64,000 bases of DNA, from assembly GCA_965222745.1 (NCBI GenBank), contig CBDCUW010000005.1:2790001-2854000 (forward strand), read 5' to 3'. Positions 1 to 8,724 of the stretch are shown here, piece after piece; position 1 is the first letter of the stretch, and every line of letters starts with the position of its first letter. The notes under the pieces are model-generated. The model saw only the letters and a list, made by a program, of their open reading frames with translations, was not told where the DNA came from and ran no database searches. The stretch comes from CBDCUW01 sp965222745. Its GTDB lineage: Bacteria > Planctomycetota > Planctomycetia > Pirellulales > Pirellulaceae. Both the position numbers and the translations under genes were made by a program.

Positions 1-1
1 C

Positions 2-2677
2 ATCGGCGGTCATCGACAAGCACCGTTTCTTTGCAAGCTGCATACCGATGCCAACTACAAACGTATGCTTCGCAAAATGATCGACGCGGCGGCGGTTGGA
101 GATATCCGAGTCGGCGTCGCATCACACAATCTGTTTGACGTCGCATTGGCAATCATCTGGTCCGAGGCCAATGGCGTCACCGACAACCTGCAGATTGAAA
201 TGCTCGAAGGGATGGCGAACCATCAACGGCGAGCGATTTCCGATCGCGGCGCGGACATGTTGTTGTACGCTCCAGCCTGTCGACGAGAAGGTTTTTTGAA
301 TGCGATCGGCTACCTGATTCGCCGTCTAGACGAGAACACCGGACCGCAAAATTTCTTACGCCATGCCTACCGGCTAGAACCTGACAGCGAGGAATTCAAA
401 AAGCTGGCCAACGACTTTCGGCAGGCGCTGGCCTTGGCCGATACCGTCGATACGTCGCCAAGACGAATCGAAAACCGATTCGAATCGCCGATCCAACCCA
501 ACGCGGCGGATCATTGGGCCGACTTGGTGAACGAGCCCGATACCGATTGGTCCCTGCCCCACAACGCCGATTGGGCTGAAAAAATCCTGGAGCGTTGGAA
601 ACAGCGATGCGACCAGTCCGCACCAACGATCACCGACAACGGGAACGATCAACCGATCGATTCCGATGCACTGCGTGAAACGACCGACCCGTCGCGCTGC
701 GGAGTGGTGGTTGCTCGCTATCGGGTGATGTCGCTGCAAGAGGTCGACGCCGCGGTAGCCCTCGCCGACAACGATCCTTCCGGCTGGTCCCAAACGACCG
801 CGGAATCTCGGCATGCCCGCCTTCGCGAAGTCGCACAAAAATTGCGCCAGCGGCGCGGTGATCTTGTCGGCGTGATGGTCGCCGAAGGGGGCAAAACCGT
901 CTCCGAAGCCGACCCCGAAGTCAGCGAGGCGATCGATTTCTGCGAGTTCTATCCGCTGACCGCTCGGTTTTGGCAGCAGCACAAACCGGTTGTCACACAG
1001 CCGCGGGGAGTCGTCGCGGTGATCACTCCCTGGAATTTCCCGTTGGCGATCCCCTGCGGTGGAATCGCCGCGGCGCTGGCGGCCGGCAACACAGTCATCC
1101 TGAAACCATCGGCCGAAACGGTCCTGACCGCCTGGATGCTATGCCAGGCTTTTTGGGAAGCAGGCATTCCTCGTGACGTTCTGCAAATGGTGACCTGTGA
1201 CGACGACGTCGCCGAAGCGGGATTGGTAAAGAACCCACGCGTCAACACCGTTATTTTGACTGGCGGCACATCAACCGCGCGGCGAATGTTGTCGGTGCGT
1301 CCCGATTTGCATCTGTTGGCCGAGACAGGCGGAAAAAATGCAACGATTGTGACCGCGATGGCCGACCGTGAATTGGCAATCAAACATGTCCTTCACTCCG
1401 CGTTCGGTCACAGCGGCCAGAAGTGCAGCGCGACTTCGCTGTTGCTGCTGGAGGATGAAGTCTTTCGTGATGAGAAATTCAAATCGATGTTGGCTGACGC
1501 AGTACGCAGCATCGAAGTCGGTTCGGCCTGGGACCTGCATACGAAGATGGGACCGCTGATCGGACCACCGGGCGCCGATCTGACCCGCGGCTTAAAAGCG
1601 TTGGAAGATGACGAGTCGTGGTTGGTGGTCCCCGAACATATCGTCGACCAACCCAACCTTTATCGTCCCGGTGTCAAATGGAACATTCGCCCCGGCGGTT
1701 TTGCCCACCTGACCGAACTGTTTGGCCCCGTGCTGGGCGTGATGCGCTTCACTCGGTTAGAAGAGGCAATCGAGATCGTGCGATCGACTGGCTACGGTTT
1801 GACAAGCGGGTTGGAGAGCCTGGATGACCGGGAAATCGAATTGTGGAAACAGTCGATTCACGCCGGAAATCTCTACATCAACCGGCCCACAACCGGCGCG
1901 ATCGTGTTGCGTCAACCCTTCGGGGGCGTCGGCTTGAGCGCTTACGGGCCGGGGGTGAAGGCAGGTGGTCCACACTACGTTTTGGCGCTGATGCAACTGA
2001 GCGACGGCGACCAGGATCAAACCGACAACGGCGATTTGCCGGCGGATACTCCGCCTCACGAATGGAGCCAACTCGTCGATTGGCGAGAAACGCTGAAACC
2101 AAGATTCGACCCGGCCGTGTTGCAGGAACTGGTGCATGCCATGACCAGCCAACGACGGGCGGCGGCCGAGGAGTTTTCGCGCCAGCTCGATTCCGTGGGT
2201 CTGGTGGGACAAGACAATCTGCGCCGCTATCGGCCAGTACGTTCGATGTCGATTCGTGTGGCCACCGGCGACCGCAGTCGAGATGCGTTGATCGCGATCT
2301 CCGCCGCCGTTGCTGTCGGCGCGCAGGTGACTTTGTCGATCGATCCAGCAGCCGATATCGAAGTGAAGGAACTGCTTGAGTCCACCGCCGATTTTGTTCC
2401 CGGTTTGATTCACCCGCTGGAGGAAACGGACGCAGAACTTGCCGTCCGAATTGGCCAAGCCCATGTCAACAGGTTGCGTTTGCTTGGCTCGGGCACTTCC
2501 CCGGAAGTTCTGCAAGCGTGTGCCCAAGAGTTTGTCACCGTGGTTGCCGAACCGGTGCTTCGCGACGGCCGCATCGAATGTTTGCGGTACCTGGATGAAC
2601 AATCGATCTCACACGACTACCATCGCTACGGCAATCTTGGCCGCCGATCAGCAGAGCAGCGAAGGAAAGTGCTTTGA
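2..2677 (+). CDS. putA: Bifunctional proline dehydrogenase / delta-1-pyrroline-5-carboxylate dehydrogenase, 5' end cut by window
   Basis: PutA oxidises proline to glutamate in two steps, with FAD-dependent PRODH and NAD-dependent P5C dehydrogenase on one chain. The frame is open to the left edge, so the true start lies outside. Numbering here is from the first internal Met at 65. The end of the PRODH barrel is seen as TDANYKRML just upstream of that Met and YLIRRLDEN near residue 85. The aldehyde dehydrogenase part begins near residue 215. It shows the NAD-site motif ITPWNFP, general base Glu420 (LLAETGGKN), catalytic Cys454 (GQKCSA) and the PutA-type ending GPGVKAGGPHY. About 200 further residues follow and resemble the extra C-terminal region of long PutA proteins. 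It converges with the next gene, leaving only 7 bp. Whether a DNA-binding N-terminus exists cannot be seen. Confidence 0.93.
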   Translation: MGGHRQAPFLCKLHTDANYKRMLRKMIDAAAVGDIRVGVASHNLFDVALAIIWSEANGVTDNLQIEMLEGMANHQRRAISDRGADMLLYAPACRREGFLNAIGYLIRRLDENTGPQNFLRHAYRLEPDSEEFKKLANDFRQALALADTVDTSPRRIENRFESPIQPNAADHWADLVNEPDTDWSLPHNADWAEKILERWKQRCDQSAPTITDNGNDQPIDSDALRETTDPSRCGVVVARYRVMSLQEVDAAVALADNDPSGWSQTTAESRHARLREVAQKLRQRRGDLVGVMVAEGGKTVSEADPEVSEAIDFCEFYPLTARFWQQHKPVVTQPRGVVAVITPWNFPLAIPCGGIAAALAAGNTVILKPSAETVLTAWMLCQAFWEAGIPRDVLQMVTCDDDVAEAGLVKNPRVNTVILTGGTSTARRMLSVRPDLHLLAETGGKNATIVTAMADRELAIKHVLHSAFGHSGQKCSATSLLLLEDEVFRDEKFKSMLADAVRSIEVGSAWDLHTKMGPLIGPPGADLTRGLKALEDDESWLVVPEHIVDQPNLYRPGVKWNIRPGGFAHLTELFGPVLGVMRFTRLEEAIEIVRSTGYGLTSGLESLDDREIELWKQSIHAGNLYINRPTTGAIVLRQPFGGVGLSAYGPGVKAGGPHYVLALMQLSDGDQDQTDNGDLPADTPPHEWSQLVDWRETLKPRFDPAVLQELVHAMTSQRRAAAEEFSRQLDSVGLVGQDNLRRYRPVRSMSIRVATGDRSRDALIAISAAVAVGAQVTLSIDPAADIEVKELLESTADFVPGLIHPLEETDAELAVRIGQAHVNRLRLLGSGTSPEVLQACAQEFVTVVAEPVLRDGRIECLRYLDEQSISHDYHRYGNLGRRSAEQRRKVL

Positions 2678-2684
2678 CTGCTGA

Positions 2685-3887
2685 CTAGCGAGCCGCAATC
2701 GCGCGGCGGCGAGCGATCGCCAACGAAACCGCTTCGGCAAATTGCTTCGCCGAGTTTTCACACGTTCGTTCGGCAGCCGATTCCCTGGCAACCAGCGGCA
2801 TCGACCCAATGGTTTCTTCCGGCAGGCCGACGTATCGATTCATTGCATCTGACAACGAGGAATCTTGTTGCGGATCGTAGATCATTCCGTTTTCGCCGTC
2901 GCGAATCAGGGTGGTTACCGCTTGGGCGTGGCCACTGCCGATCACCGGCAGGCCGGAAAGTAATGACTCGTCCACCACCAATCCCCATTCATCACACAAC
3001 GTCGGAAAGAGCGACAGATCACAGTTGCGGTAATGTTCACGAATCGCTTCAGGGCCACAGAAACCGTGCAAGTGAACGTGAAGGTTCTGGGGCGAGTCAA
3101 ATTGTGCCAGCGCCGATTCCAACGGCCCCGAACCAACAAGGTGCCATTCCACGATCCGATGCGGTTGTGACCGTGCCCAGCGGGAAAGTTGTTCGATTGC
3201 CGGCATCAGCCCTTTTCGGTCACTCAGTTCACCGATGGTCAGCAGCGAAATCTTCGATTGGTCCAACCGCTTTTCGGCCAACGGGCCTGCATACGCCTTG
3301 GTCGGATCGGCGGCGTAGTACCACGGCCAAAGCGTGTCGGGATCCGCACCCAACGAAAGCAACAGGCGGCGACAACTTGGCCCGTTGAAAGTCACTCCGT
3401 CGACTCGCGGCAAGATCCGGCGGCGCAAAAATTTCCGTACCCTGCCCCGCCCTGCTTCGCTCCGCTCCGATGCGTTGACGGCAGCGATCAGAGCGCAGCG
3501 ACGAGAAAATCGTCGATAGGTGCAAGCCAGCGCCGTGCGCGCGCCCAGTTCCAACGAAACGATCGCGTCGGGCCCAAGCCGTCGCAAACGGCCGATCGTA
3601 TCGACCGGTACATGGATGTAGTTGACGTCTCGGTAACCGCCCGGATGCCGTGGATGACGAGTGATCGTGATCGTCTTTTGCACGACCACGTCCAGGTCAC
3701 CCCAATCGGGGTTCCAACTGCGGTTGGATTCGACTGCCACCGAGGACAAAACGGTCAATCGGCCCACTCGACCGGCGATGCACTGAAAGACGGGCAACAT
3801 GTTGGGGGCGACAAAATTGACCAGCAGTACCACGTGAGATTCACGGGCAATGCAATCGGCAGCCGTCTCGTCGATTCGTCGGTCCAT
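2685..3887 (-). CDS. Glycosyltransferase family 4 (GT-B fold)
   Basis: Probable sugar transferase for surface polysaccharide, acting at the cytoplasmic face. The C-terminal half has typical GT4 features: the nucleotide-sugar entry ISLLTIGELSDRKGL, the HLVGSGPLE strand, HLHGFCGPEAIREHYRNCDL, and the E-x7-E region PTLCDEWGLVVDESLLSGLPVIGS. The frame is open back to 3977, but that would overlap the upstream flippase gene by 44 bp. The ATG at 3887 (MDRRIDETAAD) precedes the first conserved-looking strand and gives 400 residues, so I prefer it. It lies just after the flippase gene on the same strand and is probably cotranscribed. The acceptor and donor sugars are unknown. Confidence 0.82.
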   Translation of the reverse strand: MDRRIDETAADCIARESHVVLLVNFVAPNMLPVFQCIAGRVGRLTVLSSVAVESNRSWNPDWGDLDVVVQKTITITRHPRHPGGYRDVNYIHVPVDTIGRLRRLGPDAIVSLELGARTALACTYRRFSRRCALIAAVNASERSEAGRGRVRKFLRRRILPRVDGVTFNGPSCRRLLLSLGADPDTLWPWYYAADPTKAYAGPLAEKRLDQSKISLLTIGELSDRKGLMPAIEQLSRWARSQPHRIVEWHLVGSGPLESALAQFDSPQNLHVHLHGFCGPEAIREHYRNCDLSLFPTLCDEWGLVVDESLLSGLPVIGSGHAQAVTTLIRDGENGMIYDPQQDSSLSDAMNRYVGLPEETIGSMPLVARESAAERTCENSAKQFAEAVSLAIARRRAIAAR

Positions 3888-3933
3888 GAACTGATTATGG
3901 TTTGACGAACACAAATGTCTCGCCTTTTGACCG

Positions 3934-5232
3934 TTATCGAGCCGATTCGGAAGCATCACCGCCCGCGACATCGGCATAAACGATCGCTGAAAGCCAAATC
4001 AGGCAGACAACCTGGCCCGCCAGCGCGGCCATCGCCACCGAAACAGCACCCAGTCTTTCAAACAGCAACCAGGTCACAAGCACCATCACCAGCGTCGACA
4101 CCACGCGGGCGCGGATCGGCGCCAGCGGCCGTCCCCTGCCCTTCAAGTAACTGTCCAGCCCCTGCAAAATTCCCTTGATCGCCGACACCGGCGCCAGCCA
4201 GATCGCAAATGTGACCGCCGGGGCGAACGCTTCGGTATACAGCAACACCACCAGCGGACCGACCACCAACATGAACGCCACCGTGGTCGCCGCCTGCACC
4301 GCCAGGGACGAGCCCAGGATTCGGTGCACATCCGCAATGGTCAGTCGAGAATCTTGGCTGGCACCCGCGTTGAACAAGAACAACCCCAACGTATTGGGGA
4401 TCACGGTCAGCGGGTAAACGACCGGCACCATCGACGCGTAGAAACCTTGATCGATCAGCGGCGCAAGCCACAGGATCAGCAGCAAATCAAAACGCTCGAA
4501 AAAGTCGGTGACCAACATCGAAAAAGCGTAAGGCCGACTCTCGCGGATCAGCTTCTTTACCGGAGCATGGGTGGGACCGCGAAAGGGTTTTGGTAGGCCG
4601 ACGACGCAGGCTGCCATGGAAATCACCGAGGCAACCACAAACAGCACGCAAGTGGTCAGCAAATCGACGTGGGCCACGCAGGTCGCGATCAGCAGCAACG
4701 ACGGAAAGGCGGCTGCCGCGATCATTCGCCGAACGTTGTAAGCTCCAAAACTGCCGCTGCCGCGGTCCACCGCGGTCATGATCAACATCACATGCTGGCC
4801 GACGATGCTCAGTGAACAAAGCAGCGCCATCGGCATCAGAAATCGCTTTTCAGCCGGCAACGCAACCGCACACAAGACGGCACAAATCGCCGTCGTCACC
4901 ACTCCGGTGGCCATCCCCAACCAGAGCGCCGCGCGGCGCAGCGCGACTTTGTCAACCGATTCGTCCGCCGCATATCGGCATACGACCTCCAGCCCTCCCA
5001 TCAGCCCGATGTACAACAGCAGCTGAACGTACAGCACCGACGTGGCGTACTGCCCGCGTCCCTCCGGCCCAAGCAACCTGGCCAGCAAGATCCCTTGCGC
5101 CATCTGCAAAGCGACGATGGCAAAGGCAACACCCACCGTGTAAAGAAATTGCCACTTGGCCGACGGCGCACCAGACTGCCGATCGGCTTGCGAGTCGCGT
5201 TCAGAATCGGCAGTGATCGAGTCGGATGTCAT
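3934..5232 (-). CDS. Polysaccharide flippase (Wzx/MATE-like multidrug/oligosaccharidyl-lipid exporter superfamily)
   Basis: A 432-residue integral membrane protein with about 12 predicted hydrophobic helices and little else. An opening helix ending ILLARLLGPEGRGQYA is a hallmark of Wzx-type flippases, which move lipid-linked oligosaccharide across the inner membrane. The N-terminus before it is short and hydrophilic. An upstream in-frame start at 5280 is possible, but ATG 5232 (MTSDSITADS) fits better. It sits directly before a GT4 gene on the same strand. A ligase-like gene is about 3.5 kb away (8714-10102), separated by truA, asd and an FGE gene, so this is not a compact O-antigen operon. 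Confidence 0.83.
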   Translation of the reverse strand: MTSDSITADSERDSQADRQSGAPSAKWQFLYTVGVAFAIVALQMAQGILLARLLGPEGRGQYATSVLYVQLLLYIGLMGGLEVVCRYAADESVDKVALRRAALWLGMATGVVTTAICAVLCAVALPAEKRFLMPMALLCSLSIVGQHVMLIMTAVDRGSGSFGAYNVRRMIAAAAFPSLLLIATCVAHVDLLTTCVLFVVASVISMAACVVGLPKPFRGPTHAPVKKLIRESRPYAFSMLVTDFFERFDLLLILWLAPLIDQGFYASMVPVVYPLTVIPNTLGLFLFNAGASQDSRLTIADVHRILGSSLAVQAATTVAFMLVVGPLVVLLYTEAFAPAVTFAIWLAPVSAIKGILQGLDSYLKGRGRPLAPIRARVVSTLVMVLVTWLLFERLGAVSVAMAALAGQVVCLIWLSAIVYADVAGGDASESAR

Positions 5233-5330
5233 CGTCAGGCGAGTATAGTCGACCGCGCCAGACCAACATTCAGCCTGCACCGGTTACAACGGTCTTGCCG
5301 AGGAAAGCGCTCTCCCCTTTGGCTCCCTTC

Positions 5331-5388
5331 CTCCCTCACTCCCACTCTCCCCCACTTGAAAGAGAGAGGGAGAGTGGGAGTGAGGGAG
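5331..5388. repeat. Perfect 21-bp inverted repeat between truA and flippase
   Basis: Left arm 5331-5351 and right arm 5368-5388 are exact reverse complements (core CTCACTCCCACTCTCCC), separated by 16 bases. The right arm is followed by two more GAGAGTGGGAG-like direct repeats to about 5412. It could act as an mRNA hairpin or terminator between two minus-strand genes, or be a copy of a dispersed intergenic repeat. There is no obvious T-run on the minus strand. Confidence 0.7.
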
Positions 5389-5448
5389 AGTGGGAGAGTG
5401 GGAGAAAGGGAGCCAGAGAAGAAAAAGGTTGCCGTGAAAACAATCTCT

Positions 5449-6234
5449 TCACTCCCAACTCGGGTAATCGACTCGCAACAAAAACAGACCGTGTGGCGGC
5501 GCTGTCGGACCGGCGACCGATCGATCGCGCGCCTCGATCACTTGATCGATCCAATTGGGCGATTGTTTTCCACGTCCCACTTCGACCAGCGTTCCGACGA
5601 TATTCCGCACCATGTTGTACAGAAAACCGTCCGCTTCGACCTCCAACGCCAAACGCAGCGGATCGGTGCCCGACTGGTCATCGGGCGCTGACTGCCGAAT
5701 CCACTCGCAGGCTCGAATTTCGCGGGTGGTGGTGATTTTGGGGTCCGACCCGGCGGCTTGAAAACTGGCAAAGTCGTGTCGTCCCAATAGCCGCGAAGCC
5801 GCTTGCTGCATCGCATCGACATCGATTCGGCCACGAAGGTGCCAACGATATCGATAATCGAAAACGTCTCGCAGACCGCCGATTTGCACTTGATAACGGT
5901 ATCGCTTTCCCAGCGCATCACGGATCGCGTGAAAATCATCCGGCGCATCGATCGCGTCAAGAACGACGATGGTATCGGGAAGCTGAGCATTGATCGCACG
6001 GGCCAAATCGGCCGCCGAAGCGCGCCAGTGAGGAAGACAGCAACTGGCCGCTTGGCCCAACGCGTGAACGCCCGAATCGGTACGCCCGCTGCCGATCACC
6101 TGGACGGCGTGGTGGACCACCACTTGCAACGCATCCTGCAATGTTTCCTGAATCGTTTTCTGCTGAGGCTGGACCTGCCAACCAGCAAAATCGGTGCCGT
6201 CGTAGGCAATCGTCAGCTTGAAACTGCGTGACAC
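5449..6234 (-). CDS. truA: tRNA pseudouridine(38-40) synthase
   Basis: Converts uridines 38-40 in the tRNA anticodon stem-loop to pseudouridine. It has the usual TruA length (261 aa). The catalytic aspartate is Asp53 in GSGRTDSGVHALGQ. The second-half signature FLYNMVRNIVGTLVEVG is also present. The start is GTG at 6234 (MSRSFKLTIAYDGTDFAGWQ), 11 bases after the asd stop, so the two genes are likely cotranscribed. The C-terminus ends normally (PPHGLFLLRVDYPSWE). Confidence 0.96.
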   Translation of the reverse strand: MSRSFKLTIAYDGTDFAGWQVQPQQKTIQETLQDALQVVVHHAVQVIGSGRTDSGVHALGQAASCCLPHWRASAADLARAINAQLPDTIVVLDAIDAPDDFHAIRDALGKRYRYQVQIGGLRDVFDYRYRWHLRGRIDVDAMQQAASRLLGRHDFASFQAAGSDPKITTTREIRACEWIRQSAPDDQSGTDPLRLALEVEADGFLYNMVRNIVGTLVEVGRGKQSPNWIDQVIEARDRSVAGPTAPPHGLFLLRVDYPSWE

Positions 6235-6245
6235 AACAAACCGTT

Positions 6246-7262
6246 TTACCCGACCGCCGCCGATCGACTCACCAGAAGCTCGGCGATTTGGACCGCGTTG
6301 GTGGCGGCACCTTTGCGAAGATTGTCACTGACACACCAAAACGCGATGCCGCGATCGCCGCTGATATCCTTTCGGATCCGCCCCACGAAGACATCGTCTT
6401 TTCCGTCACAATCACGCGGCATCGGATAGCGGCGGTTGTTCAAGTCGTCAACGACCGTCACTCCCTCGGCGTCTCGCAGCAGCGCCGTCGCTTCCTCCAC
6501 CGACAGCGGCCGCTCTGTCTCCACCAAAATCGACTCGCTATGCCCGATCATCACCGGCACTCGCACGCAAGTCGGGCAAACTTGAATTTCCTCGTCACCC
6601 ATGATCTTGCGAGTCTCGTACACCATTTTCATCTCTTCGCTGGTGTAACCCTCGTGCTTGTCCGAACCGATCTGGGGGATCAAATTGAATCCGATCGGAT
6701 ACTGAAAAGTTTCGGGTGGGTGGACTTCGCCCGACAATGCACGCTCGACGCTCTGCTGCAGTTCTTCGTTGCCGGCAATTCCCGCTCCGCTGGTTGCCTG
6801 ATAGGTGCTGACCACCACTCGCCGCACCCGCGCCGCTTGATGAAGCGGTGCCAGCGCCACGACCATCTGCGTGGTACTGCAATTGGGACTGGCGATGATG
6901 CCCTTGTGATGATCCACCGCTTCGGGATTGACCTCAGGAATGACTAGCGGCACGTTGGGATCCATTCGCCAATAACCGCTTTCGTCCACCACGACCGCTC
7001 CTTCGTCGACGGCCCATTTGCAGAACTCCGCCGACACCTCGTCCGGCGTGCTGGCGATCACCAGATCAACGTCTTTGAAGGCCCCCGGCTCCAGCAAACC
7101 TATTTTTAGTGTTCGGCCGCCAACGGTGACTTCTTTGCCGACGGAACGTTCAGACGCCAGCAGTTTCAAATTCCGGTGAGGGAATTCTCGTTGGGCAAGT
7201 TGTTCCAAAACAATACGGCCAACCGCTCCGGTGGCGCCGACCAAGGCAATGGAATCGTACAC
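6246..7262 (-). CDS. asd: Aspartate-semialdehyde dehydrogenase
   Basis: Catalyses the NADPH-dependent reduction of aspartyl phosphate to the semialdehyde. This is the branch point to lysine/diaminopimelate, threonine and methionine. At 338 aa it has normal length. It has the Rossmann GATGAVG at residues 9-15, nucleophile Cys128 in SPNCSTTQMV, and the catalytic His in RVPVMIGHSE near residue 243. The start is GTG at 7262. The downstream gene truA is 11 bases away. Confidence 0.96.
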   Translation of the reverse strand: MYDSIALVGATGAVGRIVLEQLAQREFPHRNLKLLASERSVGKEVTVGGRTLKIGLLEPGAFKDVDLVIASTPDEVSAEFCKWAVDEGAVVVDESGYWRMDPNVPLVIPEVNPEAVDHHKGIIASPNCSTTQMVVALAPLHQAARVRRVVVSTYQATSGAGIAGNEELQQSVERALSGEVHPPETFQYPIGFNLIPQIGSDKHEGYTSEEMKMVYETRKIMGDEEIQVCPTCVRVPVMIGHSESILVETERPLSVEEATALLRDAEGVTVVDDLNNRRYPMPRDCDGKDDVFVGRIRKDISGDRGIAFWCVSDNLRKGAATNAVQIAELLVSRSAAVG

Positions 7263-7344
7263 GGATCAGATCTTTGGATAGATGGTGGTGGTGATAGACG
7301 GATAACAAACCGGCGGGACACAAAACCTGTCGTTCAGGTGAGCG

Positions 7345-7371
7345 GTCCTGGCGCAAGGTCACTGCCAGGAC
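7345..7371. terminator. Small hairpin between asd and the FGE-domain gene
   Basis: Arms GTCCTGGC (7345-7352) and GCCAGGAC (7364-7371) can pair with an 11-base loop. It lies 60 bases downstream of the FGE-domain gene on the minus strand. No clear T-run follows, so termination is only a possibility. Confidence 0.3.
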
Positions 7372-7431
7372 ACTGGTCCCGGCCTACGGATTCTGGAAGG
7401 CACCTTCAAAGGATCGAAAACGACCGTCCGA

Positions 7432-8607
7432 TCACTCGTTCAGCTTACGGATCGCTTCGGGAAGAGATTTGTTCACCAGTCCCATGCCGCCACGGCCTCC
7501 CACCAATCGCGATTGGATGTCGTTCAACACGTCCTCGGCGGTCGGTTCCCAGAATTTGGCGATCTTCTCTTGGGGAAGGGGCTGATGAGAACGGAACAAA
7601 CGAAAACCGACGCCGCGAGCCGGATCACTGGTGAACCACCAGGGGCTTTTGGGGAAGTTGGGATCCTCTTCCTTCCAGTCTTCATCGTGGGAAGCCAGCC
7701 GGACAGAGCTGCGCAAATCGGGCGGATCCAATTCCCAGCTGCCGCCGCGAACCACACAGGGATAACCGGTCGTCGGCCACTGCACGGCATCGACCGCCTT
7801 GACCGGTTTGCCGGCCAGCCAGCCATAACCCTTTTCGTTGTACTGACCGACCGCCCACTCCGCCACGTTTCCATGCATGTCATGCAAGCCAAACGGGTTG
7901 GGCTTTTTGGTGGCGACGGTCACCGGTCCCGAATCAGCGTTGTCAAAGAACCAGGCGTAATCGTCGATCTCGTTCGGGTCATCGCCCCAACTGAAGGCCG
8001 TGGTGGTTCCGCCCCGGGCGGCGTACTCCCACTCTGCTTCGGTCGGCAACCGATATTGCTGGCCGGTGATCAGGCTGAGCCATTTGGTGAACTGCTGAGC
8101 CGAATATTGCGTCATCGTGACAGCCGGCTGCAACGGTTCCTCGCCATATTCGTAGGTGAACGTCGAATCGTACAGTTCGGTGGGAGCGGTGATCGCATCG
8201 ACGCGATTGTCGTCGTTGACGACTCGTTCACCCCGTGCCTCAAAATCTTTGAAGATCAGGTACAAGTACATGTACTCTTTGTATTGAGCCCAAGTGATTT
8301 CGGTCTTGCCGACCCACATCGGATCGACCTGCACTTCGACCTGAGGCCCTTCGTCGTCTTGCCGGTCCTCTTCGTCGTCGGGACTGCCAAACTGGAAGGT
8401 TCCGCCAGGAACGGGAATCATCGTGAACTGCACGTCCGTTCCCGGAATCGTCGACGTGTAAGGAACCATGTATCCGCCGTCCACTTTCACCGACGGACCT
8501 TCCGCCGGTTTCTCTTTGGCGATTCCCAACAGCTGGCCGGGCGAATCCGCACTCAGTCCGGAGGCACAAAGCATCAGACTGAAAATCGATAACGTCACTA
8601 ATCTCAC
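7432..8607 (-). CDS. Secreted FGE-sulfatase / SUMF1-domain protein
   Basis: Belongs to the formylglycine-generating-enzyme-like fold, which in planctomycetes is mostly secreted or fused to kinases and need not be a real sulfatase activator. The domain is recognisable by IPVPGGTFQFGSPDDEEDR, YRLPTEAEWEYAARGG, NPFGLHDMHGNVAEW, VVRGGSWELDPPDLRSSVR and the ending GVGFRLF. I choose GTG 8607 because a signal peptide starts there (VRLVTLSIFSLMLCASGLSA). The longer frame to 8862 runs through a palindromic repeat and into the ligase gene. The two active-site cysteines of true FGE are not evident, so sulfatase activation is doubtful. Confidence 0.85.
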   Translation of the reverse strand: MRLVTLSIFSLMLCASGLSADSPGQLLGIAKEKPAEGPSVKVDGGYMVPYTSTIPGTDVQFTMIPVPGGTFQFGSPDDEEDRQDDEGPQVEVQVDPMWVGKTEITWAQYKEYMYLYLIFKDFEARGERVVNDDNRVDAITAPTELYDSTFTYEYGEEPLQPAVTMTQYSAQQFTKWLSLITGQQYRLPTEAEWEYAARGGTTTAFSWGDDPNEIDDYAWFFDNADSGPVTVATKKPNPFGLHDMHGNVAEWAVGQYNEKGYGWLAGKPVKAVDAVQWPTTGYPCVVRGGSWELDPPDLRSSVRLASHDEDWKEEDPNFPKSPWWFTSDPARGVGFRLFRSHQPLPQEKIAKFWEPTAEDVLNDIQSRLVGGRGGMGLVNKSLPEAIRKLNE

Positions 8608-8652
8608 GACAACTCTTACCTGATCTAGAATCAACAAACGCTTTGCCCAACA

Positions 8653-8724
8653 AAGGGGTCTGACCCTTTGGAGGGCGGCGATTTTCTTTGACGATGATTG
8701 TGCCCGGAGAGGGTCAGACCCCTT
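8653..8724. repeat. GGGGTCTGACCC-type inverted repeat overlapping the end of the ligase gene
   Basis: Arms AAGGGGTCTGACCCT (8653-8667) and its exact reverse complement (8710-8724) enclose 42 bases. The TGA stop of the upstream minus-strand ligase gene (8714-8716) lies inside the right arm. Such GGGGTCTGACCC units are seen as dispersed intergenic repeats in several bacterial groups (general knowledge). Confidence 0.75.
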